From the NCBI GenBank assembly GCA_025526935.1, contig JAHLKD010000079.1, forward strand, positions 1 to 64,000: a stretch of 64,000 bases of DNA, in the 5' to 3' direction. The first letter of the stretch is position 1. Each line of letters opens with the position of its first letter. Made by a program: the position numbers and the translations under genes. Below are positions 1 through 10,757 of this stretch, piece after piece. Below the pieces are notes generated by a model that saw only the letters and a list, made by a program, of their open reading frames with translations, had not been told where the DNA came from and made no database searches. This DNA is from Cladochytrium replicatum (lineage: Eukaryota > Chytridiomycota > Chytridiomycetes > Cladochytriales > Cladochytriaceae).

Positions 1-142
1 TACCTAACCCTAACTAACCCTAACTAACCCTAACTAACCCTAACTAACCCTAACTAACCCTAACTAACCCTAACTAACCCTAACTAACCCTAACTAACCC
101 TAACTAACCCTAACTAACCCTAACTAACCCTAACTAACCCTA
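1..142. repeat. Telomeric repeat array (10-nt unit)
   Basis: The first 140 bases are fourteen head-to-tail 10-mers reading TAACTAACCC; the first copy has one mismatch (TACC). On the G-rich strand the unit is GGGTTAGTTA, that is, the usual TTAGGG hexamer with an extra TTAG in every repeat. The C-rich strand reads inward 5' to 3' from the left edge, as expected for a left chromosome end. Open reading frame of the neighbouring gene starts directly at its inner border, so there is no spacer. Confidence 0.93.
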
Positions 143-2337
143 TTCAAGTTGAAACGTGGTCAAGTGATGTATGTGAGGAATTCTTGATGCAGCGATTGAG
201 GAAAAACTATCAGTACCTCATTTCAAGTCAGAGTGAGCGTTTTGCTCTCGACAAACTTCTTGACCATATTGATGGGCTTCCCCTTGCCGCCGAGCAAGCT
301 GCTGCATTCATGGAAAGACTGCAGTGTAGCTTCTCTGATCTTGTTGTACATATCAATAGTTATCTGCCTCAAGATCCTGATTCCAGAGTTGGCATTGTAT
401 CTTTGCCACTGTCAGTGATTGTCAAAGCAGGTCTTGACACAATTGGGCCTGCTGCATCATTGCTTATGCAAGTTCTTTCATTCTACGGCAGTCGTGATAT
501 TCCATTTGACCTTGTCAACCAAGTTGTATTATTATTATCTAAATGCAAATTTGAAGGCACTGCAAATTCAGATTTCGATGCTCTTTTATTGCTTAAGCAA
601 TTGCGTAGTCAGTCGCTTGTCTACAACTCAACCAGCAAAATGCTGACAACACATTCACTTATTCAGCAAGTTGTTATGTCAGAAACATTATTCTCAACAA
701 GATCTCAGTTAACACAAATATCTCTACAATCATTGCTCACATTATTTCCACCAGAAATTGATGATCAGTTTGAAAGTTCAAAGATTCCGTTAGCAACAGT
801 GCTCGTCTCCCACATAGAGGCAGCAGCAAAAAAGATTCACCCAGATTCAGTTGATAGCCCTTCAGAGTGATTTGGCACATTAGATGATCTACAATGGAAA
901 TGTCAATCCTTCTGCTTATTTGTTGGATATTACACCCAGTGCATGGATATATTGGAGGATATGTACTCAAGAAGAGTGGCACATTACAACACACTTGAAC
1001 ATAAACATATTGCTTCAACACTGGACAGCATGGGAGTAGTATCATTAAGGCAGGGCAAATATGCAAAAGCAGCAAATTTCTTAAAAGACTCCCATGGTAT
1101 CAAGATGAAACTATATGGCACGAGTGAACATCCAGAAGTAGCAGAAACTCTGTTGTATATGGGACAGGTTGCATCTAGTCAAGGTGACTATGCCAAAGCA
1201 ATGCAACTGTATGAAGAGGATCTTGCAATCACAGTGAAAGTGTATGGAACACGAGAGCATGCATCAGTGGCCACAACACTCAACTGTATGGGACAGGTTG
1301 CACATAGTCAAGGTGACTATGCCAAAGCAATGCAACTGTATGAAGAGTCTCTTGCAATCAAAGTTAAAGCATATGGAACACGAGAGAATGCATCAGTGGC
1401 CGTAACACTCAACAGTATGGGACAGGTTGCAGATAGTCAAGGTGACTATGCCAAAGCAATGCAACTGTATGAAGAGTCTCTTGCAATCAAAGTTAAAGCA
1501 TACGGAACACGAGTGCATGCATCAGTGGCCGTAACACTCAACAGTATGGGACAGGTTGCAGATAAGCAAGGTGACTATGCCAAAGCAATGCAACTGAATG
1601 AAGAGTCTCTTGCAATCACAGTGAAAGCATACGGAACACGAGAGCATGCATCAGTGGCCACAACACTCAACTGTATGGGACAGGTTGCACATAGGCAAGG
1701 TGACTATGCCAAAGCAATGCAACTGAATGAAGAGTCTCTTGCAATCAGAGTGAAAGCATACGGAACACGAGAGCATGCATCAGTGGCCACAACACTCAAC
1801 AGTATGGGACAGGTTGCATCTAGTCAAGGTGACTATGCCAAAGCAATGCAACTGTATGAAGAGTCTCTTGCAATATATGTTAAAGCATACGGAACACGAG
1901 AGCATGCATCAGTGGCCGTAACACTCAACGGTATGGGACAGGTTGCAGATAGTCAAGGTGACTATGCCAAAGCAATGCAACTGTATGAAGAGTCTCTTGC
2001 AATCAAAGTTAAAGCATACGGAACACGAGTGCATGTATCAGTGGCCGTAACACTCAACAGTATGGGACAGGTTGCAGATAAGCAAGGTGACTATGCCAAA
2101 GCAATGCAACTGTATGAAGAGTGTCTTGCAATATATGTTAAAGCATATGGAACACGAGAGCAACCTTCAGTTTCAATCACATTACACAGTATGAGTGTGT
2201 GCTATTACAAAATGGTAGACATGAAAGGAATGCAAAGGTGTGCAGATGAAGCACTGCAGATATATTCAAAGTGCCTTCCAGCAGATCATCCATATATAGT
2301 AGCATTGCTTAAGTTTCTGAGTGATGTGTCGAGTTAA
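142..2337 (+). pseudogene. NB-ARC/TPR (NLR-like) gene truncated by the telomere
   Basis: The reading frame is already open where the telomere array ends (codons from 142), so the 5' part, including the P-loop of the ATPase, is missing. The first section (to 867) looks like the C-terminal part of an NB-ARC ATPase: a GLPLA motif near 268-285 and a winged-helix region with THSLIQQVV near 650. An in-frame TGA lies at 868-870; the same frame then stays open from 871 to the TAA at 2335-2337. I found no intron of suitable length that removes the TGA without shifting frame. The second section (from ATG 943) is kinesin-light-chain-type TPR: one divergent unit, eight near-identical 43-residue units (129 bp each, 1159-2190), and a divergent cap. 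The architecture matches fungal NLR-like recognition proteins; that role is inference. An AATAAA lies at 2429-2434. Confidence 0.75.
1159..2190 (+). repeat. Eight tandem 129-bp TPR-coding repeats
   Basis: Eight consecutive in-frame copies of a 129-bp unit encode MGQVA..QGDYAKAMQLY-type TPR motifs. Units differ mainly at a few positions (S/H/D and S/K/R after MGQVA; Y or N in QLYEE; the residue before VKAYG; E/V in GTREH). Such high identity points to recent unequal exchange or gene conversion. It is part of the NB-ARC/TPR gene. Confidence 0.95.
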
Positions 2338-3524
2338 ACATTGTGGAATGGTGTGTTGTGGTCACTATGAACTTTCTCGATGTTATGCTTTGTCTGTCCC
2401 CATCTGGGGTTTGTTTGTGACTACCGACAATAAAGGTCAACGCGATGAAGCTTTTTTCCATTCTGAAGTTAGGAGCAGACAGGAAACGAACAGTTGGTTA
2501 CAGATACAAGTGTGATATGTGTGACCAATGTTCTCTTTTAGTGGGCTCTGCATAGAGGCCACGTGTATCTGGTGGTACATTGGCTCCCAAAAGCATAAAA
2601 CCATACATGAATACCTTGACCACATAATCTTTTTGAAAGTGCCCCAGTGAGGCGTTGAGTTCATGTTCTAACAAACATAATGAATACGAGATAACACCTC
2701 AACACATACACATTTACACAAAACACAAACCACGCACATGCATCACACATATGCACTCTCACACTCTCCCCAAAACTAACATCAACACGTCTTCATCTGC
2801 AGGGCAAGAATAATTTAGCGTTTCAGCTGAAAACATATTGAATATTGTTGTATAGTGTACCATCCGGATTGTGATCTGTCGGAAATGATTCTCCCTCCGT
2901 CAGAATCACATCACTGATAGTCATTCCATCGTTGGCATTTTGAATTGATCAGATTCTCAAATACACTTTCCCACGCCATTTGACTGAACGGACTCTCAGA
3001 GGAAGAAATCCAAAGAAGCTGTTCAACACGAAAGACAAGATGGCCAAGATGGTGAAGAAGGAATCAGCGATTGTCACGGTGCAATCTCTCAGCCCTCTTA
3101 CCAATGGCACCGTGCTTGTGCAGACCGAATTGCCAGTCAACATTACGTGCAGAGTTTGCTGCCTGCTATGTCAAAACTCCTGCTTCAACAGACATTTGCC
3201 TCTGAACCCAAAACTGTTAGGATGAAAGATGGCCTAAAACGAGCATCGATTACATCTGATTTCTGCACGGATCTGTTGAGTTGTTGCTGAACATACTGCT
3301 ACAAGTTCTGTTCGTTGCCATGGTTTAAGTTCTGTTCAGCACTATGCGAAAAGTTCTGTTCAGCACTTGCGACAACTTCTGTTCATCACAATTGTTCATG
3401 TTGTGTTCCTCATTAGAAAAAGCTCTGATCTTGAGTCCAGTGATGAACTCAGCCATCAGCATGCTACAAGTTCTGTTTGTTACCTTCATTCAAGTTCTGT
3501 TTGTCACTGAGTCGTCACTATAGT
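2338..3524. other. Intergenic stretch with a degenerate AGTTCTGTTC repeat
   Basis: No convincing gene. A CA-rich run lies near 2700-2770. From about 3300 to 3510 the phrase AAGTTCTGTTCAGCAC or a variant recurs at least seven times with irregular spacing (about 25-40 bp, with a gap in the middle), which looks like a decayed minisatellite just upstream of the inverted repeat arm. Confidence 0.6.
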
Positions 3525-3926
3525 CCAAGTCCAATCCGGCAGCAAGAAGTACCTCTCCAAACCAGGTCAAAGTCCAGAGTATTGTCATGCCGTACTATGG
3601 ACTTCACGGTTACTGGGTCGTGCAAATGGCTCCACCCTATTCCCCTGATCCATCCTTGCAGCTCACTGAAATGCAGAAGGCAAGCCTGCAGATGCTGCTT
3701 GCTGACGCATTCACCTCTGTCCCTGCCTTGAAGCTATCTGAAGAGCTTCCTCCCTGGATTCTTGGTTGCGACTTTCACCATGTGGATCCTAGGCACAGGA
3801 GCGGCCAAAAGATCAACGAGCGCATCACGTGGAAAGATGTTGTCGGGGAACAAAACCAGGACATTGGCCTGGGGTTCAACCGCAAGGAGCTGGGGAAGAC
3901 TATGGTTGCCTACCACAAGGCACTGC
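3525..3926. repeat. Inverted repeat arm 1 (OrsD/DUF3505-like segment)
   Basis: This stretch is repeated in reverse orientation at 5841-6247. Both arms encode the same segment, starting SNPAARSTSP and running through MPYYGLHGYW and LPPWILGCDFHH to KTMVAYHKAL, with a 6-bp length difference and few substitutions. Homology stops abruptly at both ends. The arms are about 1.9 kb apart. Confidence 0.9.
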
Positions 3927-5867
3927 AATCACGGATCAGGTTTGATCAGGAGCACCAAGTCAACGAGAAGCAGAAATTCCAACAGCTTCGGGACGCAACA
4001 CTGTCACGCTATGCACAGACATGGACCTGTGTTCTGTGGCTGACGATCTTGGTGTGGAAGCGCATTATAGAGACACCCTTTGTGCAGATCAGCAGCTCAT
4101 TGGGAGCATCTTTGGAGCAGTTTGCAAGAATGTTGAAGCAGAAGGTTGGAAACTCTGGACCTGAAGAACCAACAGGAATACCACTGTTTGATCCAGTAGG
4201 GGATCAGGGGCTAGACGTGGCACAGCTGCTGTCTGGCGACACCAATCATGAGGACGACGTGGACTCTGAAGACAGCTCCAGTGAGTCAGGCGACGAGGAT
4301 CAGGAAAGTCCGGTGGGGCCAACACATCTTCTCCCTGTTGGATCTGCGGCAGAGACAGAAGAAGAACTTTTTGCAGCTCTGCTTGCTGTTACAGAGTCTC
4401 TCTTCCAAGCAGAAACTGTCATATCAACCATCCCCGAAAAGGTGTTCAACAATCCCCTTTTCACCTGGTGGGTGATTGATTCGAGAGATGTGCTGGGGGC
4501 CTGGAGACCTGCCAACAGCGTGTCCAGAACCGGAGCTGCATTACTCAGATGGGCGTATGTCACAGTTCTGCACCGGTTTTGGCAGGATTGCAAAGCAACT
4601 GGAAGTGTGGAGCAAGAACATTTAATGCAGATTGGACACTTTACCTCTCGCTTCAATAAGCACACAATGTCAGGGAGGATCGGGGTAACGTTAGCTTGGA
4701 TCAAAAAGGTTGCCAGCCAGACAATTGCCACCAATCGCATGCAGTTTGACTCCCAGGCATGTGCGTACCTGCTGGCGAAGGATACATACTTCAATATGAC
4801 CACCATAGGGCATGCTTACAGTACCTTAATCAGGGACCTCAGTCTACTCATGAAGAAGATCGCTTATCCTCTCCAGCCAGATCAAGAGACATGGTTAACT
4901 CTATCGTGGCTCATAGAAAATGCTCCCGATGTTACATGTGAGACAGCGTCAGACTATGAGTGGGCGCAACACACAACTCTCTCCAGTACGCACCTGCAGC
5001 CAGCTTTGGGAGGCATATTGGCATCCTGGGGTAGAAATATTGGGCCAGTGACGGATCACCATGATCTCTGGCAGCAGCATGGACAGCTGCTGGAATGGAA
5101 CAAGAAGATTGCAGCAGCGGTTCTGCTTGGATGTGGAGCCCCGCCTTGTCTCACGGACCTAGTTGCTCAGAATGCGGTCAATTCTTCTGCAGTTCCTTGC
5201 TCTGTTTATCATAAGAATGATTGTCTGGTGCTGGTGAGCTACCGGTGCAAGACAGAACAGATAAAGGAGGAGCGGACAGTGGTTCCGCGCTTTGTTCCAA
5301 GGTCACTGGAGAGGCTGCTCATCTTCCACCTCTTTATAGTGCGGAGGTTGCTGTTCAGTACATTCAAGTGGGTGCAGAAAAAGACATTCCCCGAAGAATG
5401 TAGGCGATCCTTGTTCCTGGGAAAGAACGGGACATTGGAATGTTCAGATTTGTCTACTACCCTCACAGAGACTTTCCAGAGCATTCTTGGGGTGCGTGAC
5501 ATATGTCGAGTACCGTAGATTTGCGAGCAACTTTTCCCAGATTGACTCCCGACTAATGCCTGCACAAGTAAGAACGTTGCTAAGGAAAGGGGACATGGCG
5601 AACCTTGGAGAGGGCCATTTGTCACACACAGCAGAGGCAATCTACAACCGAACAGGTTCAAGCATCCCTCAGCTTCTGGATATAGTTGCAGTGGAGCGGC
5701 TGAGGATATGTGAGCACTGGTTCCAACGTTGCGGGATAGCAGATCAGGAACACGAGCAACTGGTCCCAGCAGTGACATCTCCAGAGGCAGTTCTCCGATC
5801 AGGGGACAGGTCCAATGTATCTGAGACAGTAAGAGATACGGCAGTGCCTTGTGGTAGGCAACCATAG
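3525..5867 (+). pseudogene. OrsD/DUF3505-like subtelomeric gene, C-terminal part
   Basis: The longest frame (3587-5518) starts inside the repeat arm at MPYYGLHGYW and lacks the zinc-finger N-terminus present in the minus-strand half (7081-5841); a TAG sits directly upstream of the homology. It continues through an acidic linker (about 4245-4310) into a long region with no motif I recognise. Near 5490 the frame shifts by one: coding character carries on in another frame to 5867 (VEYRRFASNF, then GHLSHTAEAIYNRTG). That GHxxxTAxxxYxR-like tail resembles the region that precedes the RecQ-type helicase in fungal telomere-linked proteins, but no helicase motifs follow. I read it as a truncated, frame-broken copy. 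The family assignment comes from the N-terminal half and from subtelomeric position. Confidence 0.6.
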
Positions 5868-6247
5868 TCTTCCCCAGCTCCTTGCGGTTGAACCCAAGGC
5901 CAATGTCCTGGTTTTTTTCCCCGACAACATCTTTCCACGTGATGCGCTCGTTGATCTTTTGGCCGCTCCTGTGCCTAGGATCCACATGGTGAAAGTCGCA
6001 ACCAAGAATCCAGGGAGGAAGCTCTTCAGATAGCTTCAAGGCAGGGACAGAGGTGAATGCGTCAGCAAGCAGCATCTGCAGGCTTGCCTTCTGCATTTCA
6101 GTGAGCTGCAAGGATAGATCAGATGAATAGGGTGCCAGAGGAGCCATTTGCACGACCCAGTAACCGTGAAGTCCATAGTACGGCATGACAATACTCTGGA
6201 CTTTGACCTGCTTTGGAGAGGTACTTCTTGCTGCCGGATTGGACTTG
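5841..6247. repeat. Inverted repeat arm 2
   Basis: Reverse-complement partner of 3525-3926. It lies inside the minus-strand OrsD/DUF3505-like half. Confidence 0.9.
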
Positions 6248-7081
6248 CAGCAATGCTTTTGAAAGGTAGATAAGCTGCAACACACATAGCCGCAGCCTCG
6301 GCACTGAAAACCATCTTGTACACAGACTCCTGGGATTGGGGTAAATGAGGCAAGCTTGTTGTTGTCTCTGTCTATGCGCTCCAGAATGACCTTGTTGTTC
6401 CACAGTGGTGTAGGCTGGGTAACCACGTTTAGATTCAAAAGTGCTCTTGAAGCAATCAGGCGGGTGCTCCTGTCGACCTGACTGTGGTACTTTTGGACAA
6501 GGGCCCAGCATGAAGACGCGTCCACGAGAATGCCACAGCTGATACAAACCAGCACACCAAACTCTTCTGCTAAGAAGAAATCCAAGGCTATGCCTGGAGG
6601 ATAGGAAATGATAGAGGTGAGATGCTTTCAGCAGTCCTGATGAAAGAAGCTTACGCCTAAGGTTTCCTGTAGCGATGGCGCTCTGAATCAGAGGGTTGTT
6701 CACAGGGTCCTCATTGTGAAGGGGTGCTACAAGTACGTTGGCGAGGTCCTCTTCGTAACTGTCATTGTTGAGGCTGTTCTTATCTCTCTTGACAGTGCCT
6801 TGCAGAATGCGAAGAACCATGTCAACCCCTTCTTGGCAAGCAGCCGGGATGCCCGCAACCTCAAAAGCGTCGCATAGGAACTCCTCGGTATGAACTCTAG
6901 GATTGGTGCCCAACCCTTCCTTGGCGGGATGGGAAGCTCGCCAGTGCTTCCTCAACGCATCTGTCTCCTTGTATTCCCTGTGGTCCCTGCCAGTGCAAAG
7001 CGTGCACACGAGCATGCCATCTTCCCTGGTGATCCACTCCATCCTGGGTTCCTTGATGCAGTTGCTCAGCTGGTCTAACAT
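5841..7081 (-). pseudogene. OrsD/DUF3505-like subtelomeric gene, N-terminal part
   Basis: Likely start ATG at 7081 (MLDQLSNCIKEP). A 61-bp intron (6654-6594, GTAAGC...CTCCAG) joins two exons in frame. The product has two C2H2-like fingers: CTLC...HWRASH near the N-terminus and CRGCGYVCC...FQKHCC further on, separated by a conserved linker; this finger pair is typical of the DUF3505/OrsD family. After the repeat arm (ends 5841) the open frame simply runs as the antisense of the plus-strand half, so the true gene stops there. It carries the part missing from the plus-strand half, as if one gene had been split by an inversion or fold-back event. Confidence 0.6.
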
Positions 7082-7099
7082 GGATATGATCAAGATTTG

Positions 7100-8788
7100 C
7101 CCAGCTACTCAAAAAACATGAGCCCTTTAGTTGAGAAAGGTCGAGATTGGGTATGTTCACATGTAGTGAGAAGCTCACCAGGGGCAGATTTAGGAGTGGT
7201 TTCAGTGATACCTGGTTGAACAAACTCATCGAAGTCCATTGCAGAAACATCACTGCTGCTAGATTGCATCTAACGGTAGGATCATGAGCACCTAGTGTAT
7301 ACTGTACCGTGTGAGAACATACTTCAGATTGTTGACTAGCTTTGACGAGATGGAAGTTGGACTAATAGCAGCGGTGGAAGCTGTGGTATGGATGGAGAGG
7401 GAGTTGGGATCCACTATCTATAGCAGGAAGACCCTGTGGCCAACTCTCTAGTTTCCTAAAAAGGATAACCCCCGGCGTGGCAGAGAAGCTTATTATCAAG
7501 GTGTAAGGTTGGTGGAGATTTTGGACAATCAAATACAAAGAATCAGTTCTCTACTCCAGTAGCATGCTCTAGCCCACAAAATCAAAGGAGCTACAGCAGC
7601 ATCGCTGGGCCAATGAAATGAAACGACTTAGTGAAAAAACCACCTACAAGAGAGATTGAGGTAGCATGAAATGAACAGACTTAGTGAAAAAACCACCTAC
7701 AAGAGAGATTGAGGTAGCATTAATTACAGTTGAAGCAGAATAAATTGCATCTGGAAGGTCCATCCATGGCTAATAAATTCGTGTTGGACGGTCTATCCGT
7801 GGCTAATAAATTTCGCGTTGGACAATCTGTCCGCATTTAATAAATTTGCCTTGGCTGGTCCGTCCCAATGGTATTAACATTCTGGCTTGGAGTAACTGTT
7901 CGGGGTGTTTTTTGGACAGGGGATGGGTATGGGAATGGGCATGATGATTTTGCACCAGAAGAAAAAGCGATATTTCATGCTGTTTACTATCCAAATTGAT
8001 AATGCTTGTTGGCAAAGGAAGGTTGTTTCACTTGGTTGGGTTTCACTGAACCACCATCCCTTGGTTTCCCTCGTTGCTGCCTATCCAACCCCCGTCCCAG
8101 AGGTGAGCCTACAAGAGGGTCGCACTTGCAGCTAATAACTGACTAACCCCACCCTAAACTTGTTTTCACAGCTGCAATTCCTTGTACACTGTTATGTCTC
8201 CTCATCACTGCGTCTGTCTTGCACCAACCGCCGCCATCCCTCTCTCTCTCCCCACTTTCGATTAGATTGTCCACATCCAACTCCAAAATCCCCTCCAACC
8301 CTCACACTCCTCTCTCTACACCATAACTGCATCTACTTCCCGGTATTTTCAAATTTCTTTTTTATTTAGTGTGTTCTTCTTTGGCTACCTCCCTTATCAC
8401 ATCAATCCTCTTATCACCCCTGGGCATTATCGATGCTCCATCTCACTCTCCAAATGCCAACCCCGGTCCAAATCACATCTTGTGCGCCTTTGTACACACA
8501 CCCACCGCTCAAACACCCAATCTCCGAAAAGTGTGTGCCGTTGACCACCAACTCAATCCGAATGAATATCCCATCACCACCCACTCACCACTTAAAACTC
8601 CCGGTTGAATGAACGTTTGTCGTTCCTTATGATCGCTCCGTCATCTACTCCTGACCGTTTCTCTCTCTGCCCACCCGCAATCAAAAACGTCGTCGTGCTG
8701 TTTAGACACCTCGTAGACTCAACGCACACAATTGTAGTCGAAAAGAGGCCTTCACCCATTGCAGCACACCCACAACACAGCAAGCAAA
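7100..8788. other. Intergenic stretch with two minisatellites
   Basis: No gene recognised. At about 7610-7720 a 51-bp unit (containing ACTTAGTGAAAAAACCACC) is duplicated head to tail. At about 7738-7905 there are four to five copies of a 33-34-bp unit, AATAAATT followed by a short spacer and a GGACGG..TCCGT palindrome. The stretch 8160-8600 is C/T-rich and could hold the promoter of the KH gene remnant that follows. Confidence 0.6.
7738..7905. repeat. Minisatellite with palindromic GGACGG/CCGTCC core
   Basis: Four to five degenerate copies of a unit of about 34 bp. Each has AATAAATT, then TTGGACGGTCTATCCGTGG or a variant; the core can fold on itself. The same core appears in the array at 14925-15205. 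Confidence 0.7.
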
Positions 8789-9490
8789 ATGTCACAAACA
8801 GCAACACCACCATCATTGAAGAACGGCCGCCGACCCCGGCGTCGCCTGACCGGAAGCGATCGTTTGAAGACTACACGTCCTCAGACGAGGACAACAGTCG
8901 CGGCGGACGGTTCAAGCGGCAGGCGATCAACTCTTCGGACTCGTCGTCGCATCCCTACGCCCGCTGTCGTGCGTCGGGACACCACCGGCGCAACGGCTCG
9001 AGCGCATCGGGTGCCGCAGCCGAATCCGATGAAACTGCAGGCGAACTACTCGGCCTCGCCGGCAGCGGAGGTTTCGTCGGCGCGTCGACGGGGTCCTCGT
9101 CGTCCTCCGGCGCCGCCGCGGGTGCGCGCCTCGACCCATGGCGCTCCGAGCGCTCATCCCGACCAAGGAAGCCGCTGTCATCGGCAAGAACGGCAAGAAC
9201 GTCGCCGAGATGCGCGAGTACTCAGGCGCCAAGATCACGGTGTCGGACCTCGTCCCCGGCGCCCACGAGCGCGTCGTGACGGTCTCTGGCGCAGATCAAG
9301 AGGATCCAGGATGAGAGCGTGGCGCCGGGTGAGCGCGAGCGAGGAGATGATGCCGGGGAGCACGGAGCCTGTGACGGTTGTTGGGGTGGTGGATTCGATA
9401 CATACCGCGAAGTATCATGTTGGAGCGGTGCTGATGGAGCATTGGGAGCGGTCGGTGACTACGCTGCAGTGTGGGCCAATGGCGGGGTAG
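8789..9490 (+). pseudogene. PCBP/Rnc1-type KH-domain protein, decayed
   Basis: Coding character moves between three frames. An N-terminal part reads ASPDRKRSFEDYTSSDED in one frame. At 9138-9290 another frame encodes most of a KH domain: LRALIPTKEAAVIGKNGKN (with the GKNGKN loop) through HERVVTVSG. Immediately after, at 9292-9460, the end of a second KH domain appears in two further frame pieces (IKRIQDES, then RVSASEEMMPGSTE and VVDSIHTAKYHVG). The link between the domains and the start of KH2 are missing. This pattern fits poly(C)-binding/Rnc1 family RNA-binding proteins, which carry KH1-KH2 in tandem. Several frame shifts plus an internal deletion indicate a dead gene. Confidence 0.7.
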
Positions 9491-9828
9491 AATGCAGGAA
9501 TTGTGGGTGCGGCTGGTGTGCGGCTGATGTATGGCATGATATATTATTATTAATATTTGTTTTAATCGTCGGTGTCTGCACTGCGGTGGTGATGGGAGGG
9601 ATCAGAGATCGCAGACATGAACGAGTGAGCTGAGCAAATCACTTCACGTGTAACAAAACAAATCGCATTGACAATAATGATATTGGTCAGTGCCGAGGCC
9701 TGAATTTCAAATGGGTTCTTCCTATGACTGCTATAAATTCCACGGAAATCCCAGTCCCGCTCTCCACTCAACAAAAAACAGTGCACTGCAAACACGCACA
9801 CAGCTACCTTCTTCCTTAACTCACGAAC

Positions 9829-10757
9829 ATGACTGCAGACTCGCTTTCCCTCGCCGGCAAGATCGCTTTCGTGACTGGCTCGAGCCGTGAGAACGGCATT
9901 GGCGGTGCGACGGCCAAGGCCCTTGCCCGCAACGGCGCGGCAGTAGCCATCCACTGTTCTTCGGAGGATTCTCGCCGGCGTGCTGAACAGGTTGCCAGCG
10001 CTCTCAGCAAGGAGTTCGGCGTCAGGACCACAGTGGTCGTCGGCAAGGTCCAGAGCTTCGACGACGCCAAGGTCATGATCGAGCAGATCCTGAAGTCGTT
10101 CGGCGCTTCCCACATTGATATTCTTGGTAAGTGAGGAGGATGATAGGGCAAGAACGGAACATGTGCTAACTCTATTGTTCTGCAGTCAACAACCAGGCAG
10201 CCGCCGGCGTGACCCCTCTCCTAGAGGCTACTCCCGAGCAGCTGACCAACGAGTTCACGGTCAACGTCTTCAGCGTCATCTACCTGGTCCAGGCCGTCGT
10301 TCGCGTGGGAAAGATGCCCAAAGGAGGTCGCATCATCAACATCGGTTCTGCGGCGTCCAAACTTTTGGTCCCCTCGCTCATCTACACAATCTGCAAGGCT
10401 GCTCAAGATGCTGTCACCACTTTACTGGCCGGCGAGGTAATCTTTTCTCTTTCGCTTCTCTTGAAACAGAGCCTCGCTAACCGAAACATTCAACAGCTTG
10501 GTCCTAGCCACAACATCACTATCAACTCAGTTGGTCCAGGACCCACACCCACAGAAATGTCAAAGCCATACCTGGTTGAGGCAGACGGCTCGGCGAGCGC
10601 GCTGCAGACTGGCTTGATTTTGCAGACACGCGCCGGTGGGCGCCTGGGCACGGCGGCAGATGTCGCCGATGCAGTGGTGTTGCTTGCCTCGAAGCAGAGC
10701 CAATGGATTACGGGGCAGTGGATTGGCGTCAACGGTGGGCTTACCGGAGCTGTGTGA
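9829..10757 (+). CDS. Short-chain dehydrogenase/reductase (SDR)
   Basis: Three exons, 9829-10126, 10186-10436 and 10497-10757, join in phase (introns 59 and 60 bp; GTAAGT/TGCAG and GTAATC/AACAG; branch-like GCTAAC in both). The product has 269 residues, the usual size for a classical SDR. Visible motifs are the Rossmann nucleotide-binding loop TGSSRENGIG near residue 17-26, a VNNQAAAG version of the NNAG motif, a catalytic serine in IINIGSAASK and the YTICK active-site Tyr-Lys pair. There is no signal peptide or membrane segment, so it should be a cytosolic NAD(P)(H)-dependent oxidoreductase; the substrate cannot be told. It is the only clearly intact gene within the first 16 kb and sits next to the decayed KH gene. 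Confidence 0.9.

Noticed and set aside
5239-5840. Continuation of the minus-strand OrsD/DUF3505-like frame beyond the repeat arm
   Set aside because: It is the antisense of the coding plus-strand half and shows no family pattern after KTMVAYHKAL.
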